DNA of 60,884 nucleotides from Verrucomicrobiaceae bacterium (GCA_016795365.1 JAEUHN010000003.1:1-60884); one strand, 5' to 3'. Counted from the stretch's first letter, positions 16,587-25,414 are shown. Notes: generated from the letters alone by a model not told the origin. Translations and numbers: made by a program.

Positions 16587-16597
16587 ATGGGCGTGCG

Positions 16598-16846
16598 TCA
16601 GCCGTTTGCTTCGATCGCTGCGGCAATGGTGTTGACGCTCTGGAGGATTTCCTTGGCCTTGGACTGGTCGGAGATCTTCAGGCCGAAGTTTTTCTCGATC
16701 GCGACCACGAGTTGCAGGGCGTCCACGGAGTCGAGTCCGATCCCACCGGGGCCAAAGAGTGGCGAGTCGTCGCCGATCTCATCGGCAGTGACCTCAAGCA
16801 TGAGGTTGCTGGTCATCACTTCTTTGATGCGCTGCTGGAGAGTCAT
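16598..16846 (-). CDS. Acyl carrier protein (second of two in the cluster)
   Basis: An 82-residue acyl carrier protein with the phosphopantetheine attachment site GLDSV (Ser40), preceded by DDSPLFGPGGI and followed by DALQLVVAIEKNFGL. The SPLFG...GLDSVDALQL form is typical of ACPs dedicated to secondary lipid or polyene clusters rather than the housekeeping AcpP (which has DSLD). The ATG at 16846 gives standard ACP length; the frame continues upstream into non-homologous sequence. It follows the FabG-like gene by 34 bp and precedes the LPG-synthase-like gene by 11 bp. Confidence 0.9.
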   Translation of the reverse strand: MTLQQRIKEVMTSNLMLEVTADEIGDDSPLFGPGGIGLDSVDALQLVVAIEKNFGLKISDQSKAKEILQSVNTIAAAIEANG

Positions 16847-16880
16847 GGAATCGGGCGGAATCGGATCGCGAACGTGCAGC

Positions 16881-17624
16881 CTAAACGAGGCCACCGTCCA
16901 TTTTGAGAGTCGCGCCAGTGATATAACTGGCGTCCGCACTGGCAAGGAAGAAAACCGCCGCAGCGATCTCTTCGGGCCGTGCAAAGCGGCGCATCGGCGT
17001 CTGAAGACGTGCAGCTTTGACCTGCTCCTCCGTCCATCCAGCAGGCAGGGCTCCTTCGATGTGAGCAGGCGCTATCGCATTGACCGTGATTCCCATGCGT
17101 GCCGTTTCCTTGGCGAGACTTTGCGTGAGTCCCAGCACGCCCGCTTTAGCCGCAGCGTAGTTGGTTTGGCCAGCGGGGCCGTGGAGAGCACTGAGGGAGG
17201 CGATGTTCACGATGCGACCGAAGCGGTTGCGCATCATGACATTGACGGCGGCCTGGCAGCCGAGAAACACGGAGTTCAGATTGCCTGCGATGACATGGTT
17301 CCATTGGTCGGTGCTCATCGTAGCGAGCAAGGCATCATCGTGGAGGCCTGCGTTGTTCACTAGCACTGCGAGAGGTGCGCCGTGCCGCTCGATTTGTGAA
17401 AGCGCCTGACTCCAGGCCTCGGCGGACGTGACTTCCAGGGGCAAGGCGAAGGCCCTGCCTGGATGCTCAGCCAACAGTGTATCCACGCGATCACGACCTG
17501 CGCGAGTGCCCATGAAAACAAGGCTGCCCGGTTCCCGGTCCAGGAACATCCGGGCGATGGCGTGCCCCAAAACTCCATTGGCTCCGGTGATGAGAATGCT
17601 GCGTGCAGCGGCGGTGGATGACAT
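16881..17624 (-). CDS. 3-oxoacyl-ACP reductase-like SDR (FabG type)
   Basis: A 247-residue short-chain dehydrogenase/reductase resembling FabG. The cofactor site is TGANGVLGHAIARMF (near residue 13), NNAG lies near 91, and the catalytic Ser in NIASLSALHG is followed by YAAAKAG supplying Tyr and Lys. The C-terminal KMDGGLV block is also typical. FabG enzymes reduce 3-ketoacyl-ACP with NADPH. It heads the ACP part of the operon, with two ACPs downstream, so an ACP-bound substrate is likely. No ketosynthase accompanies it, which means the chain must come from general fatty-acid synthesis or another locus. Confidence 0.9.
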   Translation of the reverse strand: MSSTAAARSILITGANGVLGHAIARMFLDREPGSLVFMGTRAGRDRVDTLLAEHPGRAFALPLEVTSAEAWSQALSQIERHGAPLAVLVNNAGLHDDALLATMSTDQWNHVIAGNLNSVFLGCQAAVNVMMRNRFGRIVNIASLSALHGPAGQTNYAAAKAGVLGLTQSLAKETARMGITVNAIAPAHIEGALPAGWTEEQVKAARLQTPMRRFARPEEIAAAVFFLASADASYITGATLKMDGGLV

Positions 17625-17662
17625 GCAGCCCAGTGAAGCTAGAAACCTCGCGGGCTCAATCT

Positions 17663-17980
17663 TTACCGGGCTGCCAGTGACTCGACGTAGGCCGTCACAG
17701 CGGCTGCATCGGAGGGATTGAGGTGCGTTTCTTCCACCATCTCAGGCATGATCTGCTGCCACTCCGCCCGCGTGTAGTTGTGGACGGGCTCAGGTGCGTG
17801 GCACTTTGCACACTTGGTGACGTAAATGATGCGACCGCGCGCCAGTTGCGACGAACCATCCGCCACTGGCGGCGCGATCGCATTGATGTCCGTCGTGGCA
17901 CAGCTGCTGAGCAATGAAACGACGCTGACAACAAAGAGCCAACCAACTCTTTGCAGATTCTTTCTTCGGGTCGCAGCCAT
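17663..17980 (-). CDS. Small c-type cytochrome-like lipoprotein
   Basis: A 105-residue exported lipoprotein with a single haem-binding motif. From the ATG at 17980 the N-terminus is a classical lipoprotein signal (RRKNLQR, hydrophobic core, lipobox LSSC with Cys27). The haem motif CAKCH is at 57-61 and candidate distal Met residues lie in QQIMPEMVEE. It resembles short monohaem cytochromes or the haem domain of larger electron-transfer proteins. Alternative starts at 18022 and 17998 only lengthen the region before the signal. It lies between the outer-membrane barrel gene (67 bp) and the FabG-like gene (38 bp), all on the minus strand. Confidence 0.8.
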   Translation of the reverse strand: MAATRRKNLQRVGWLFVVSVVSLLSSCATTDINAIAPPVADGSSQLARGRIIYVTKCAKCHAPEPVHNYTRAEWQQIMPEMVEETHLNPSDAAAVTAYVESLAAR

Positions 17981-18047
17981 GGCCCAGCCCTTCGGCATGA
18001 GTGGCGTGAGAGTGGTGTTCATGACTGCAACCAACGGTCGTTAAAGG

Positions 18048-18797
18048 TTAGAAATTGAAGCCCATCAGCAGGCGCACCTGCGCTTCTGGCTCACCATCCA
18101 CATCGCTCGCCTGGAACAGGCCGGTCAGCGTGGTAAAGAAGTTGGTGTTCCGATAGGAGATGTTGGGGCCCACATAAAACACATGCTCGCCTGCGTCTGA
18201 CCAGTCTTCGAACTCGACTTCGTGGAGCGCTTCAACACCCACCGACACCTTGGGACTGATGTTATAAGCGAGGCCGAAGGTGTTCTCCCAGACACCCACG
18301 CGTTCATCGTAGCTCTCGCCTTCCCACTCGGCTTCCACGATCGCATTATAGACCACAGAAAGAGGACCGAAGTTCTTCTGGAGGAGCAGTTTGCCTTCGA
18401 GCGCAAACTTCTCAGGCCCGATCAGCACCTCACCGTAAAAAGCCGATCCGATCCAGTCGGTGTTCGGGTTCGTCAGAGCATAGACGGCTTCCAGGCCGGC
18501 GGTGCGCCACTCGGCCTTGTCCTCACCGTTATCCGAGTCGGTGTAACGCCAGTCGGAGAGGTAGGCTGCGAGTTGGAAATTGTCCGTTACACCATACTCG
18601 AGCTCGTAGCGGAACTCATAGCGGTCCTTGTCGTCGTAGTGCTTGAAGGTGAACCACGGCTCGAATTCCCACGCCCCTTTCGGCATGGTGGTGGTTTCGT
18701 AGCTGTAGGTGAAACGGCGATCGTTGGCTTCACTGGTTCCTGGGATGGCCAAGATGGCGGCCAGGAGGCTGGCGATGGGGAGGAGAGTTCGGATCAT
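18048..18797 (-). CDS. Outer-membrane beta-barrel protein (DUF6662-like)
   Basis: A 249-residue exported protein with a signal peptide (TLLPIASLLAAILAIPGTSEA) followed by alternating aromatic/polar beta strands, for example RRFTYSYETTTMPKG, YEFRYELEYGVTDNFQLAAYLSDW and AQVRLLMGFNF. The C-terminal Phe is typical of outer-membrane barrels assembled by BamA. The pattern matches small proteobacterial/verrucomicrobial barrels annotated as DUF6662. Function unknown; such barrels are often co-transcribed with cytochrome-like or redox lipoproteins. The ATG at 18797 gives the signal peptide. It is the most upstream gene of the minus-strand block ending with the FAD oxidoreductase. Confidence 0.78.
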   Translation of the reverse strand: MIRTLLPIASLLAAILAIPGTSEANDRRFTYSYETTTMPKGAWEFEPWFTFKHYDDKDRYEFRYELEYGVTDNFQLAAYLSDWRYTDSDNGEDKAEWRTAGLEAVYALTNPNTDWIGSAFYGEVLIGPEKFALEGKLLLQKNFGPLSVVYNAIVEAEWEGESYDERVGVWENTFGLAYNISPKVSVGVEALHEVEFEDWSDAGEHVFYVGPNISYRNTNFFTTLTGLFQASDVDGEPEAQVRLLMGFNF

Positions 18798-18946
18798 AGG
18801 TTTATGGGGGAATGTGGGGTGTGAATCTTGCCAGCAGTCGTTAATGCGACTGCGTCTCAACTGCAATAGTGGACGGTGAGCACCTCTGCAAGTGCAATTT
18901 TGATCCTTCGCAACTGATCAGCATTTCCCCGCGTAGTTCGCCCACC

Positions 18947-20185
18947 ATGATCACTCGTTGCCTCGCGTTTGCTGCTCTTTGGGCCACCAGTTCCTTCGCC
19001 CAACCCGATTCTGAGTGGCCCCGATGGCGGGGACCCAAGGGCGACGGCTTCTGGGAGCCCAAGCCGCTTCCTGTGGACTTTGCAGACCGGGAGCCTCAGT
19101 TGCTTTGGAAGGTGAATGTCGGGAAGGGCTTCGGCGGGGTGACGGTCAGTGATGGGCGGGTGTATTTGATGGACCGGCAAACTTCGCCACAGGAGCAGGA
19201 GCGAGTGCTTTGCTTCGGTGCGGATGGCGGGAAGTTGCTCTGGCAGCACGTTTGGCCCGTGAAGTATGGCGAGATGGGCGGTTATGCCACGGGTCCACGG
19301 GCTTCGGTGACGATTGCCGATGGCAAGGCGTATGCTCTTGGTGCCACGGGCATGGCGGCGTGCTTCGACGCCGTGACGGGGAAGGTCGTTTGGGAACTCG
19401 ACTGCGTGAAGGCTCTGAAGGCCCGCATCCCGCAATGGGGTTTTGCCGCTTCTCCCTTGCTGTGGAAAGACACGGTCTTGCTCCATGTAGGAGCTGAAGG
19501 CCAGGGCAGCGTCGTTGCTTTGGATCAGACCACGGGCCGCGAGCGGTGGCGCGGGGGCCGTGATCCCGCTGGCTATTGCACGCCTGAAGTGATCGAACAC
19601 GAAGGAAAGCTGCAACTGATCCAATGGGGACCCGAGCACGTGCAGGCGCTTGATCCAGATACGGGAGCCGAGCTGTGGGCCTACCCTTACAAGATCACGT
19701 ATGGCGTCTCGATTGCGCAGCCTCTTTACCGCGATGGCATTCTCCTGGTCTCGGGCTACTGGCACGGAGCCAAGGCCTTACGACTGGGCGCGAAACCTCA
19801 GCTCGTGTGGGAGGAAGAGAAAAAGATGTGCGGGCTCATGTCCGCTCCGCTCTTCAAGGATGGACTGGTTTACATGCTCGACAAAACCGAGGGCCTCACC
19901 TGCTTCCAGCTCAGTGATGGGTCGATCCGCTGGCAGGACGGTAATCAACTCACCCCCAAGGACCGCAATCCGCAGCTGAGCATGGTTTGGCTCGACCAAA
20001 ACCAGAACCTGGTCGCCTTGCTGAACGCCGTTGGAGAGCTTGTTTATGCCCGGCTCAAAACTGATGGTGCCGAAGTGCTGGCGCGGCATCAGGTGATCGG
20101 AAAAACTTGGGCACATCCAGCTTTCACCAAGGATCGCCTCTTCGTTCGCTCGGATAGCGAGGTGGCGGCCTGGAAGCTGTGGTGA
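18947..20185 (+). CDS. Exported PQQ-like beta-propeller protein
   Basis: A 412-residue exported protein: a short signal peptide (RCLAFAALWATSSFAQ) is followed by PQQ-type propeller blades. The repeated motif of a value read-out followed by GxxxW is clear (CFGADGGKLLWQHV, CFDAVTGKVVWELD, ALDQTTGRERWRGG, ALDPDTGAELWAYP, CFQLSDGSIRWQDG). The start EWPRWRGPKGDG is typical of Planctomycetes/Verrucomicrobia members, which are usually not true PQQ dehydrogenases. Role unknown; these often bind or scaffold periplasmic partners. The ATG at 18947 fits the signal peptide. It is divergent from the outer-membrane barrel gene, with 149 bp between them. Confidence 0.87.
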   Translation: MITRCLAFAALWATSSFAQPDSEWPRWRGPKGDGFWEPKPLPVDFADREPQLLWKVNVGKGFGGVTVSDGRVYLMDRQTSPQEQERVLCFGADGGKLLWQHVWPVKYGEMGGYATGPRASVTIADGKAYALGATGMAACFDAVTGKVVWELDCVKALKARIPQWGFAASPLLWKDTVLLHVGAEGQGSVVALDQTTGRERWRGGRDPAGYCTPEVIEHEGKLQLIQWGPEHVQALDPDTGAELWAYPYKITYGVSIAQPLYRDGILLVSGYWHGAKALRLGAKPQLVWEEEKKMCGLMSAPLFKDGLVYMLDKTEGLTCFQLSDGSIRWQDGNQLTPKDRNPQLSMVWLDQNQNLVALLNAVGELVYARLKTDGAEVLARHQVIGKTWAHPAFTKDRLFVRSDSEVAAWKLW

Positions 20186-20279
20186 GGGTGTGCGGAACGA
20201 GGGCGGAGAAACCCATGGTTGCGGTTCCCAGGATCGCCACTAAGCTCCGCGCCCCTTTTTCCTCCACCCCCAATAGCCC

Positions 20280-22124
20280 ATGCCCAGTCCCAAAGACATT
20301 CGCAACCTTGCCATCATTGCCCACGTTGACCACGGCAAGACCACCCTCGTCGATGGCCTCCTGAAAGCAGGCGGCACCTACCGTGAAAACCAGGCTACTC
20401 AGGAGCGCGCCATGGACAGCATGGACCAGGAGAAGGAGCGTGGCATTACCATCAAGGCCAAGAACACCTCCGTTCACTGGGAAGGCAAGATCTTCAATAT
20501 CGTGGACACCCCGGGCCATGCCGACTTCGGCGGCGAAGTGGAGCGCGTGATGAAAATGGTGGAGGGCGTGCTTCTCGTGGTGGACGCCTATGAAGGCCCG
20601 CAGGCGCAAACTCGATTCGTGCTCAAGAAGGCCCTCGCCCAAGGCCTTACGCCCGTCATTTTCGTCAACAAAATGGACCGCCCGAACATCGACCCCGCCA
20701 AGGTCCATGATCAAGTCCTCGAACTCTTCCTGGAACTCGATGCTAACGAAGAGCAGTTCAACGCTCCCTTCATTTACGGCAGTGCTCGCGCTGGCTGGGT
20801 GAGCGATACGCCCGATGGCGAGCAAATGCCCATGACGCATCTGTTGAAGCGCATCGAAGAATACATTCCGCATCCGAAGGCCGAGGAAGAAGGTGAGTTT
20901 CAGCTGCTCATTTCCAACATCGACTGGGACAACTTCGTGGGTCGCGTGGCAATCGGGAAGATTGGTCGTGGCAGCGTGAAAATGGGAGACCGTCTATTCT
21001 TGCTCGGCAAGGAAGAAGGAGAACCCTCCAAGGCCTTCAAAGTCACGAAGGTCTTCCAATATACCGGCCTCGCCGTCAGCGACTCCACCATCGGCACCGC
21101 AGGCGACATCGTGGGCATTACTGGCTTCGAAGACGTGGACATCGGCCAAACCATCGCTGGCTCTGCTGATGCCAAGCCGCTGCCGTTCGTCGCTATTGAT
21201 CCACCCACGATCGAGATGCAGTTCAGCGTGAACGACGGACCGCTCGGCGGTCGCGAAGGTGATCACGTCACCAGCCGCAAGATTCGCGATCGTCTCATGA
21301 AGGAAGCCAAGGCCAATGTTGCGCTCCAAGTGCGTGATACCGACCTCGCAGGCGTCTTCGGAGTCAGTGCTCGCGGTTCCATGCAGATCGCCGTGCTTGT
21401 GGAAACGATGCGCCGCGAGGGCTTCGAAGTCTGCGTCTCTCGCCCCATCGCCATCACGAAGAAAGGCGACGATGGCACCACACTCGAACCATTCGAGACG
21501 CTGTGGGTTGAGACGCCCGCTGAATACCTCGGCGGCATCATGAACCGCCTGGTCGCGCGCAAGGCCAAGATCGAAGAAATCAAGCCGCACGCTCACACCA
21601 CCACGATCGTCGCCACCATTCCTACCCGCGGCATCATTGGCTTTGAGTTCGAATTGATGAACCTCACCAGCGGTCACGGCATCTTCTCCCACCTCTTCAA
21701 GGAATATGCTCCGCATTGCGGCGCGATGAGCACCCGCACTACGGGCACCCTCGTCAGCTCCGATTCCGGCGAGGCCACGAGCTACGCGCTCGATACCATC
21801 CAAGATCGTGGCAAGCTCTTCATTGCTCCCGGCGACAACATTTACGAAGGCATGATCGTGGGTGAAAACCCGCGCACTGACGACCTTCCCGTCAACCCCA
21901 CGCGAGCCAAGCAGCTCACCAACTTCCGTTCGGCCGGCAACGACAAGAACGCGATGCTTGCTCCGCCGATTCGGTTCAGCCTCGAACGTGCCATCGAATA
22001 CATCGCCGGCGATGAACTCGTGGAAGTCACGCCGAAGAACATCCGCCTGCGCAAACGCATCCTGGACAGCAATCTTCGCGCTCGCGAGCTGAAGAAGATG
22101 AAGGAACTGGCCGAGATGGAATAG
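20280..22124 (+). CDS. typA: Translational GTPase TypA/BipA
   Basis: TypA (BipA) is an EF-G-like ribosomal GTPase involved in large-subunit assembly and cold or stress growth. The 614 residues match the family. G1 is AHVDHGKT at 14-21, G2 RGITIKAKN near 57, G3 [15 protein letters not shown] near 77, and G4 VNKMDRP near 131. The C-terminal TypA-specific domain carries [21 protein letters not shown] near 455-475 and [22 protein letters not shown] near 535-556, which separates it from EF-G and LepA. It is followed after 21 bp by a hairpin terminator. The leader is C-rich without a Shine-Dalgarno. Confidence 0.97.
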   Translation: MPSPKDIRNLAIIAHVDHGKTTLVDGLLKAGGTYRENQATQERAMDSMDQEKERGITIKAKNTSVHWEGKIFNIVDTPGHADFGGEVERVMKMVEGVLLVVDAYEGPQAQTRFVLKKALAQGLTPVIFVNKMDRPNIDPAKVHDQVLELFLELDANEEQFNAPFIYGSARAGWVSDTPDGEQMPMTHLLKRIEEYIPHPKAEEEGEFQLLISNIDWDNFVGRVAIGKIGRGSVKMGDRLFLLGKEEGEPSKAFKVTKVFQYTGLAVSDSTIGTAGDIVGITGFEDVDIGQTIAGSADAKPLPFVAIDPPTIEMQFSVNDGPLGGREGDHVTSRKIRDRLMKEAKANVALQVRDTDLAGVFGVSARGSMQIAVLVETMRREGFEVCVSRPIAITKKGDDGTTLEPFETLWVETPAEYLGGIMNRLVARKAKIEEIKPHAHTTTIVATIPTRGIIGFEFELMNLTSGHGIFSHLFKEYAPHCGAMSTRTTGTLVSSDSGEATSYALDTIQDRGKLFIAPGDNIYEGMIVGENPRTDDLPVNPTRAKQLTNFRSAGNDKNAMLAPPIRFSLERAIEYIAGDELVEVTPKNIRLRKRILDSNLRARELKKMKELAEME

Positions 22125-22145
22125 CCGCTGAACGTATCAAACGAC

Positions 22146-22177
22146 AAGGCCCGGAACTGAGGTTAGTCCCGGGCCTT
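22146..22177 (+). terminator. Hairpin terminator downstream of typA
   Basis: A 13-bp stem with one mismatch (AAGGCCCGGAACT at 22146-22158 pairing with AGTCCCGGGCCTT at 22165-22177) and a 6-base loop GAGGTT, 21 bp after the typA stop. No strong T-run follows, so it may be bidirectional or work as an attenuating hairpin. The convergent inverse-autotransporter gene ends 50 bp further on. Confidence 0.6.
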
Positions 22178-22226
22178 AGATGTTTGGGGCTATCGCTTCC
22201 GCAGAGCGGCTTGAGCCAACGACTAC

Positions 22227-23309
22227 TTATTTCGGGGGCTTCTCGCCGCCACCCGTGCTTGGCTTGGTCGGAGGCGTTGTGACCACAGGGATCGGCTGCT
22301 GATCAGTCGTGCCAATCGTGTCCGTGCTTGATGAGCTGGAGCTGTCACCGGGCTGCGGAGCCGAGCCACCCGTCATGATGCGATGGGAGCGGATGACCAT
22401 TTCATCAAGACGGTTGCGCAGGCTGCCAGCGGGAGCGGCATTGCCACGGAAGGGATTCTTGCCTTGGAACAGATTGCCCAGATCAAAGGCGGAGCTGAAG
22501 CGCACACCGGCGACCCAGTTGCCACCGACGAGTTCCTTGTCGTCCCAGTATTCGAGATCCAGCGTCACATTGCGTGTCACGCGGGCTTCCACACGGCCCT
22601 TGAAGCCTTCGTAACGACCACCGCCCGGGTTGTCGTAACCATAGGCACCGGCGAAGAGGCGCAGATCGAAATACTTGTTCACGCCCGGCACCAGGAAGCC
22701 GACTTCCGCATTCCAGCCTTCGATCGCTTGTTCAAAGAGCTGCGTCGTCGTCGTGGTCGTCGTGCGCAGCACATCGCGCTGCGTGAAGCCACCGCTCGCG
22801 TAACGGCCGCCCGTGCTCGTGCGGCTGCTCGTGGAGGTGAAGCTCCCCGTTGCCTTGCGACCGCTCTCGGGGAGGTAGTAGTTGAAGCGCGCATCGACCC
22901 ACTTGCTCAGCACTTCCGCGCCCAGGCCCAGCTGGTTGAAGCTGTTGCCCGCAGGGCTGTCGATGTAGTCGTAGAACACGTTCGCGCCCACGACGATGCC
23001 GGGATCTTCCAGCAGTGTGCGGAAGCCGAGACCCGAGCTGAAGATCTGCTGATCCGAGTCGTCCAGCGTGCCACGCAAGCTCAGGAACAACGCATGATCC
23101 GGGCCGGTGAGCAGGCCCTGCACCACGTCGAGGTAACCGCTTTGCAGGTCTTCGGAGAACTTCGCGCCGAGCGTCGCACGGCCAAAGTTTGTCTCCTCAG
23201 CAACCGGCTGCACCGGGGGATTCTTGACCGGTGCCGAGAGGGTGCCAGCCTTCGCGACCACAGGCATGGCACTCGCGAGCGCCAATAGATAGGGGAGTGT
23301 GTTCTTCAT
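22227..23309 (-). CDS. Inverse-autotransporter (intimin/invasin-type) beta-barrel protein without passenger
   Basis: A 360-residue exported protein: signal peptide (PYLLALASAMPVVAKA), then a beta-barrel resembling the inverse-autotransporter beta domain (PF11924) of intimin and invasin. Typical stretches are TLGAKFSEDLQSGYLDVVQGLL, GANVFYDYIDSPAGNSFNQLGLGAE, WVDARFNYYLPES, AEVGFLVPGVNKYFDLRLFAGAYGYDN and RVEARVTRNVTLDLEYW. In intimins the barrel is followed by surface Ig-like passenger domains; here only about 70 residues of Pro/Ser/Thr/Gly-rich disordered sequence follow. The ATG at 23309 gives a clean signal peptide. It converges with typA. A porin-like or adhesin-remnant role is possible. 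Confidence 0.8.
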   Translation of the reverse strand: MKNTLPYLLALASAMPVVAKAGTLSAPVKNPPVQPVAEETNFGRATLGAKFSEDLQSGYLDVVQGLLTGPDHALFLSLRGTLDDSDQQIFSSGLGFRTLLEDPGIVVGANVFYDYIDSPAGNSFNQLGLGAEVLSKWVDARFNYYLPESGRKATGSFTSTSSRTSTGGRYASGGFTQRDVLRTTTTTTTQLFEQAIEGWNAEVGFLVPGVNKYFDLRLFAGAYGYDNPGGGRYEGFKGRVEARVTRNVTLDLEYWDDKELVGGNWVAGVRFSSAFDLGNLFQGKNPFRGNAAPAGSLRNRLDEMVIRSHRIMTGGSAPQPGDSSSSSSTDTIGTTDQQPIPVVTTPPTKPSTGGGEKPPK

Positions 23310-23380
23310 GGGACGGCAAGCTTCTCCACTCCCATCGCCGATAGCAATTTGATTCCCCAACTTTATGCCTGTTCGCTCGC

Positions 23381-24508
23381 TTACAGTGATCGCAGCCACT
23401 TCTGGAAAAAGGCAACACCCGCTTCCAGATCGTCCGTCTTGATCCACTCGTCCTTCGTGTGCGCCTGCGAGATGCTGCCGGGACCGATCGCGATCGCCGG
23501 GATGCCCGCCTGCGCCAGGAAGGCCGCATCGCAGAACCACGGCGCGCCGTCGAGCGTCGCACCGCACTCGACCAGCTTCTGCACCAGCGCGTTGTCGCCC
23601 GGCGTGTTCAGCGGCGGCGCATTGGAAACCACCGTCACCTTCGCCTCCGCGTCGTGACGCTGAATGAAGTCCGTCAGCAGTGCCAGCGCACCACCTTGCT
23701 CATGCAGGTGCGGCGTCGTGCGAATGTCCACACGCAACGTGCAACGATCCGGCACGATGTTGCTGCGCGTGCCGCCATTGATCATGCCCAGGTTAATCGT
23801 GCTCGAGTTCAGCAGGTCGTCCACCGCACCGACCTCCACCAGCAGCTCGCGAAACTCCGTGTCCAGCGCCTGGATCAGCGCTGCCATCTTCGTGATCGCA
23901 TTCACGCCCAGCTCCGGCACCGCGCCATGCGCCGACACACCCGTCGTCGTCACATCGGCCCAAAGGCAACCCTTGTGCTTGTGCACCGTTTTCAGGCTCG
24001 TCGGTTCGCCGATCAGCGCCAACGCATAACCCGGATACCGCTGCGCAAAGTGCCGCGATCCCAGCTGGCTCGATTCCTCCGACATGAAGCCCGCGAAGTG
24101 AACCTCCACCGGCAGCCGCGTCACTTCATCGCCCATCTCGTGCAAGGCCCAGAGCATGGAGGCCATCGGACCCTTCGTGTCGCTCGAACCCCGGCCCCAC
24201 AGCTTCCCCTCACGCACCTCGCCGCCGAACGGATCAATCGTCATCCCGCCAACGCCCACCGTGTCCGTGTGCGGCGCGAAGAGCACCTTCGGCTTGCCTT
24301 CCCGATCCGTGGGGAAGCGCCCGATCACGTTCGGCCGCCCCGGCTCCACCTCCTCCAGCACCGCCTCCGCCCCGCACGCCTCCAGAAAGCCCGCCACAAA
24401 CTCCGCGCACCGCGCCTCGCCTGTCTGCGTCGTCCCCGGATCACCGTCCGGATTCACACTCGGGATGCGGACCAGCTTGCTGCAGAGATCAATGACGTTC
24501 GCGGGCAT
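23381..24508 (-). CDS. M20 family peptidase (ArgE/DapE/CPG2-like deacylase)
   Basis: A 375-residue dinuclear zinc aminoacylase of the M20 family, cytoplasmic. Zinc ligands are visible in APHTDTVG (His), GRGSSDTKGP (Asp), SEESSQLGSRH (Glu-Glu) and the C-terminal QAHTKDEWIK (His). The dimerisation domain lies between (SAHGAVPELGVNAI region). Members deacylate N-acyl amino acids (ArgE, DapE) or related amides; the sequence does not fix the substrate. The ATG at 24508 starts with MPANVIDLCSKLVRIPSVNP, the usual M20 beginning; the extension upstream has no support. A repeat-rich region without clear genes follows upstream. Confidence 0.9.
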   Translation of the reverse strand: MPANVIDLCSKLVRIPSVNPDGDPGTTQTGEARCAEFVAGFLEACGAEAVLEEVEPGRPNVIGRFPTDREGKPKVLFAPHTDTVGVGGMTIDPFGGEVREGKLWGRGSSDTKGPMASMLWALHEMGDEVTRLPVEVHFAGFMSEESSQLGSRHFAQRYPGYALALIGEPTSLKTVHKHKGCLWADVTTTGVSAHGAVPELGVNAITKMAALIQALDTEFRELLVEVGAVDDLLNSSTINLGMINGGTRSNIVPDRCTLRVDIRTTPHLHEQGGALALLTDFIQRHDAEAKVTVVSNAPPLNTPGDNALVQKLVECGATLDGAPWFCDAAFLAQAGIPAIAIGPGSISQAHTKDEWIKTDDLEAGVAFFQKWLRSL

Positions 24509-24668
24509 GACCCCGATGGTAGCCACGCCCGTGCCAGTGGAAACCGGGAAGTGCGTCGAGGAGGATGCTATCAGAGATCCGGACGCTTGATCACAGAGCA
24601 CATTCAAGCCTCAAACGAGACCCGAGAACGCCTGAAACTCATGAGCACCAACGGTGCGACAAGTAGCT

Positions 24669-24916
24669 AGCCCAGGGCGCTGCGAGCTTCAGCGAGCGAG
24701 CCCTGGGTCTGCGCCGCAGGCGAGTTCGGCGCGAACCCATCGCGACGCCGGGTCGTGGCCCTTGAAGAGCGCCGTGTGCCCAGCTTCGCCAGCCAGCGAT
24801 GCTTCGGGAGAGCGCCTCTGGGCAACCATGGACCTCGCCTCGTCATGGGTTCGCGCTGGATCATTCTGCCACACCACCCAGGGCTCGCTCGCTGGAAGCT
24901 CGCAGCGCCCTGGGCT
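24669..24916. repeat. 248-bp element with nested inverted repeats
   Basis: The left arm at 24669-24708 and right arm at 24876-24916 are inverted copies over 40 bases with a single extra G in the right arm. A second, inner pair (GCGCGAACCCAT at 24729-24740 and its complement at 24845-24856) is perfect. Each outer arm is itself partly palindromic (CCCAGGG ... CCCTGGG). The arrangement resembles a small non-autonomous mobile or REP-like element. No flanking target duplication was identified by eye. Confidence 0.65.
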
Positions 24917-25146
24917 GTCTTCTCTTCGGGCCATTGGCCCTCCATGGGTTTGACGCCTGTTTTGCAATTCCATGCCGCCAGACACAATGGTCGCCACGGC
25001 GGCCAGTCGGTGGGGCGCAGGATACCTGCCAGAGCTGCGGGTTGAGAACTGGCTGGACTGAGCATGCCTCCGCCGGGCAGGCACAGGCATCGCCCAAGGG
25101 CCCCGCCGGGCATGATCAGGGCCTCCCAGGCCGAAAAAAGGCCTTC

Positions 25147-25414
25147 CCTCCGTCGTCCGGGGTGCTCCCTCCGCCGTCCGGGGTGCTCCCTCCGTCGTCC
25201 GGGGTGTTCCCTCCGCCGTCCGGGGTGTTCCCTCCGCCGTCCGGGGTGTTCCCTCCGTCGTCCGGGGTGTTCCTTCCGCCGTCCGGGGGCGCCCCTGCGC
25301 CGTCCGGGGGCGTCCCTGCGCCGTCCGGGGGCGTCCCTGCGCCGTCCGGGGGCGTCACTTCGTCGTCCGGGGGCGTCACTCCGTCGTCCGGGGGCGTCCC
25401 TCCGCCGTCCGGGG
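25147..25414. repeat. 21-bp minisatellite, about 12.8 units
   Basis: Thirteen units starting every 21 bases from 25147, the last partial. The core CCGNCGTCCGGGG is invariant apart from C/T at one place. The first six units end in GTG(C/T)TC; the seventh (25273-25293) onward end in GGCG(C/T)C, so the array has two sub-families. All three forward frames and at least one reverse frame stay open because 21 is a multiple of three. The reverse reading would give a PDGGxTP repeat, but no start site supports translation. Confidence 0.85.

Noticed and set aside
23459..24670. A 403-residue Arg/His-rich frame antisense to the M20 peptidase gene
   Set aside because: Same explanation: shadow of a GC-rich gene with clear family motifs on the opposite strand.
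24689..25090. A 133-residue open frame on the minus strand in the inverted-repeat region
   Set aside because: It runs through both repeat arms, is Arg/Pro/Ala-rich without a domain, and other frames over the same bases are equally open. I treat it as a by-product of GC-rich repeat DNA.
25147..25414. CRISPR-like array
   Set aside because: Units are only 21 bp, follow each other without spacers, and vary by point changes inside the unit. No Cas gene is near. It is a minisatellite.
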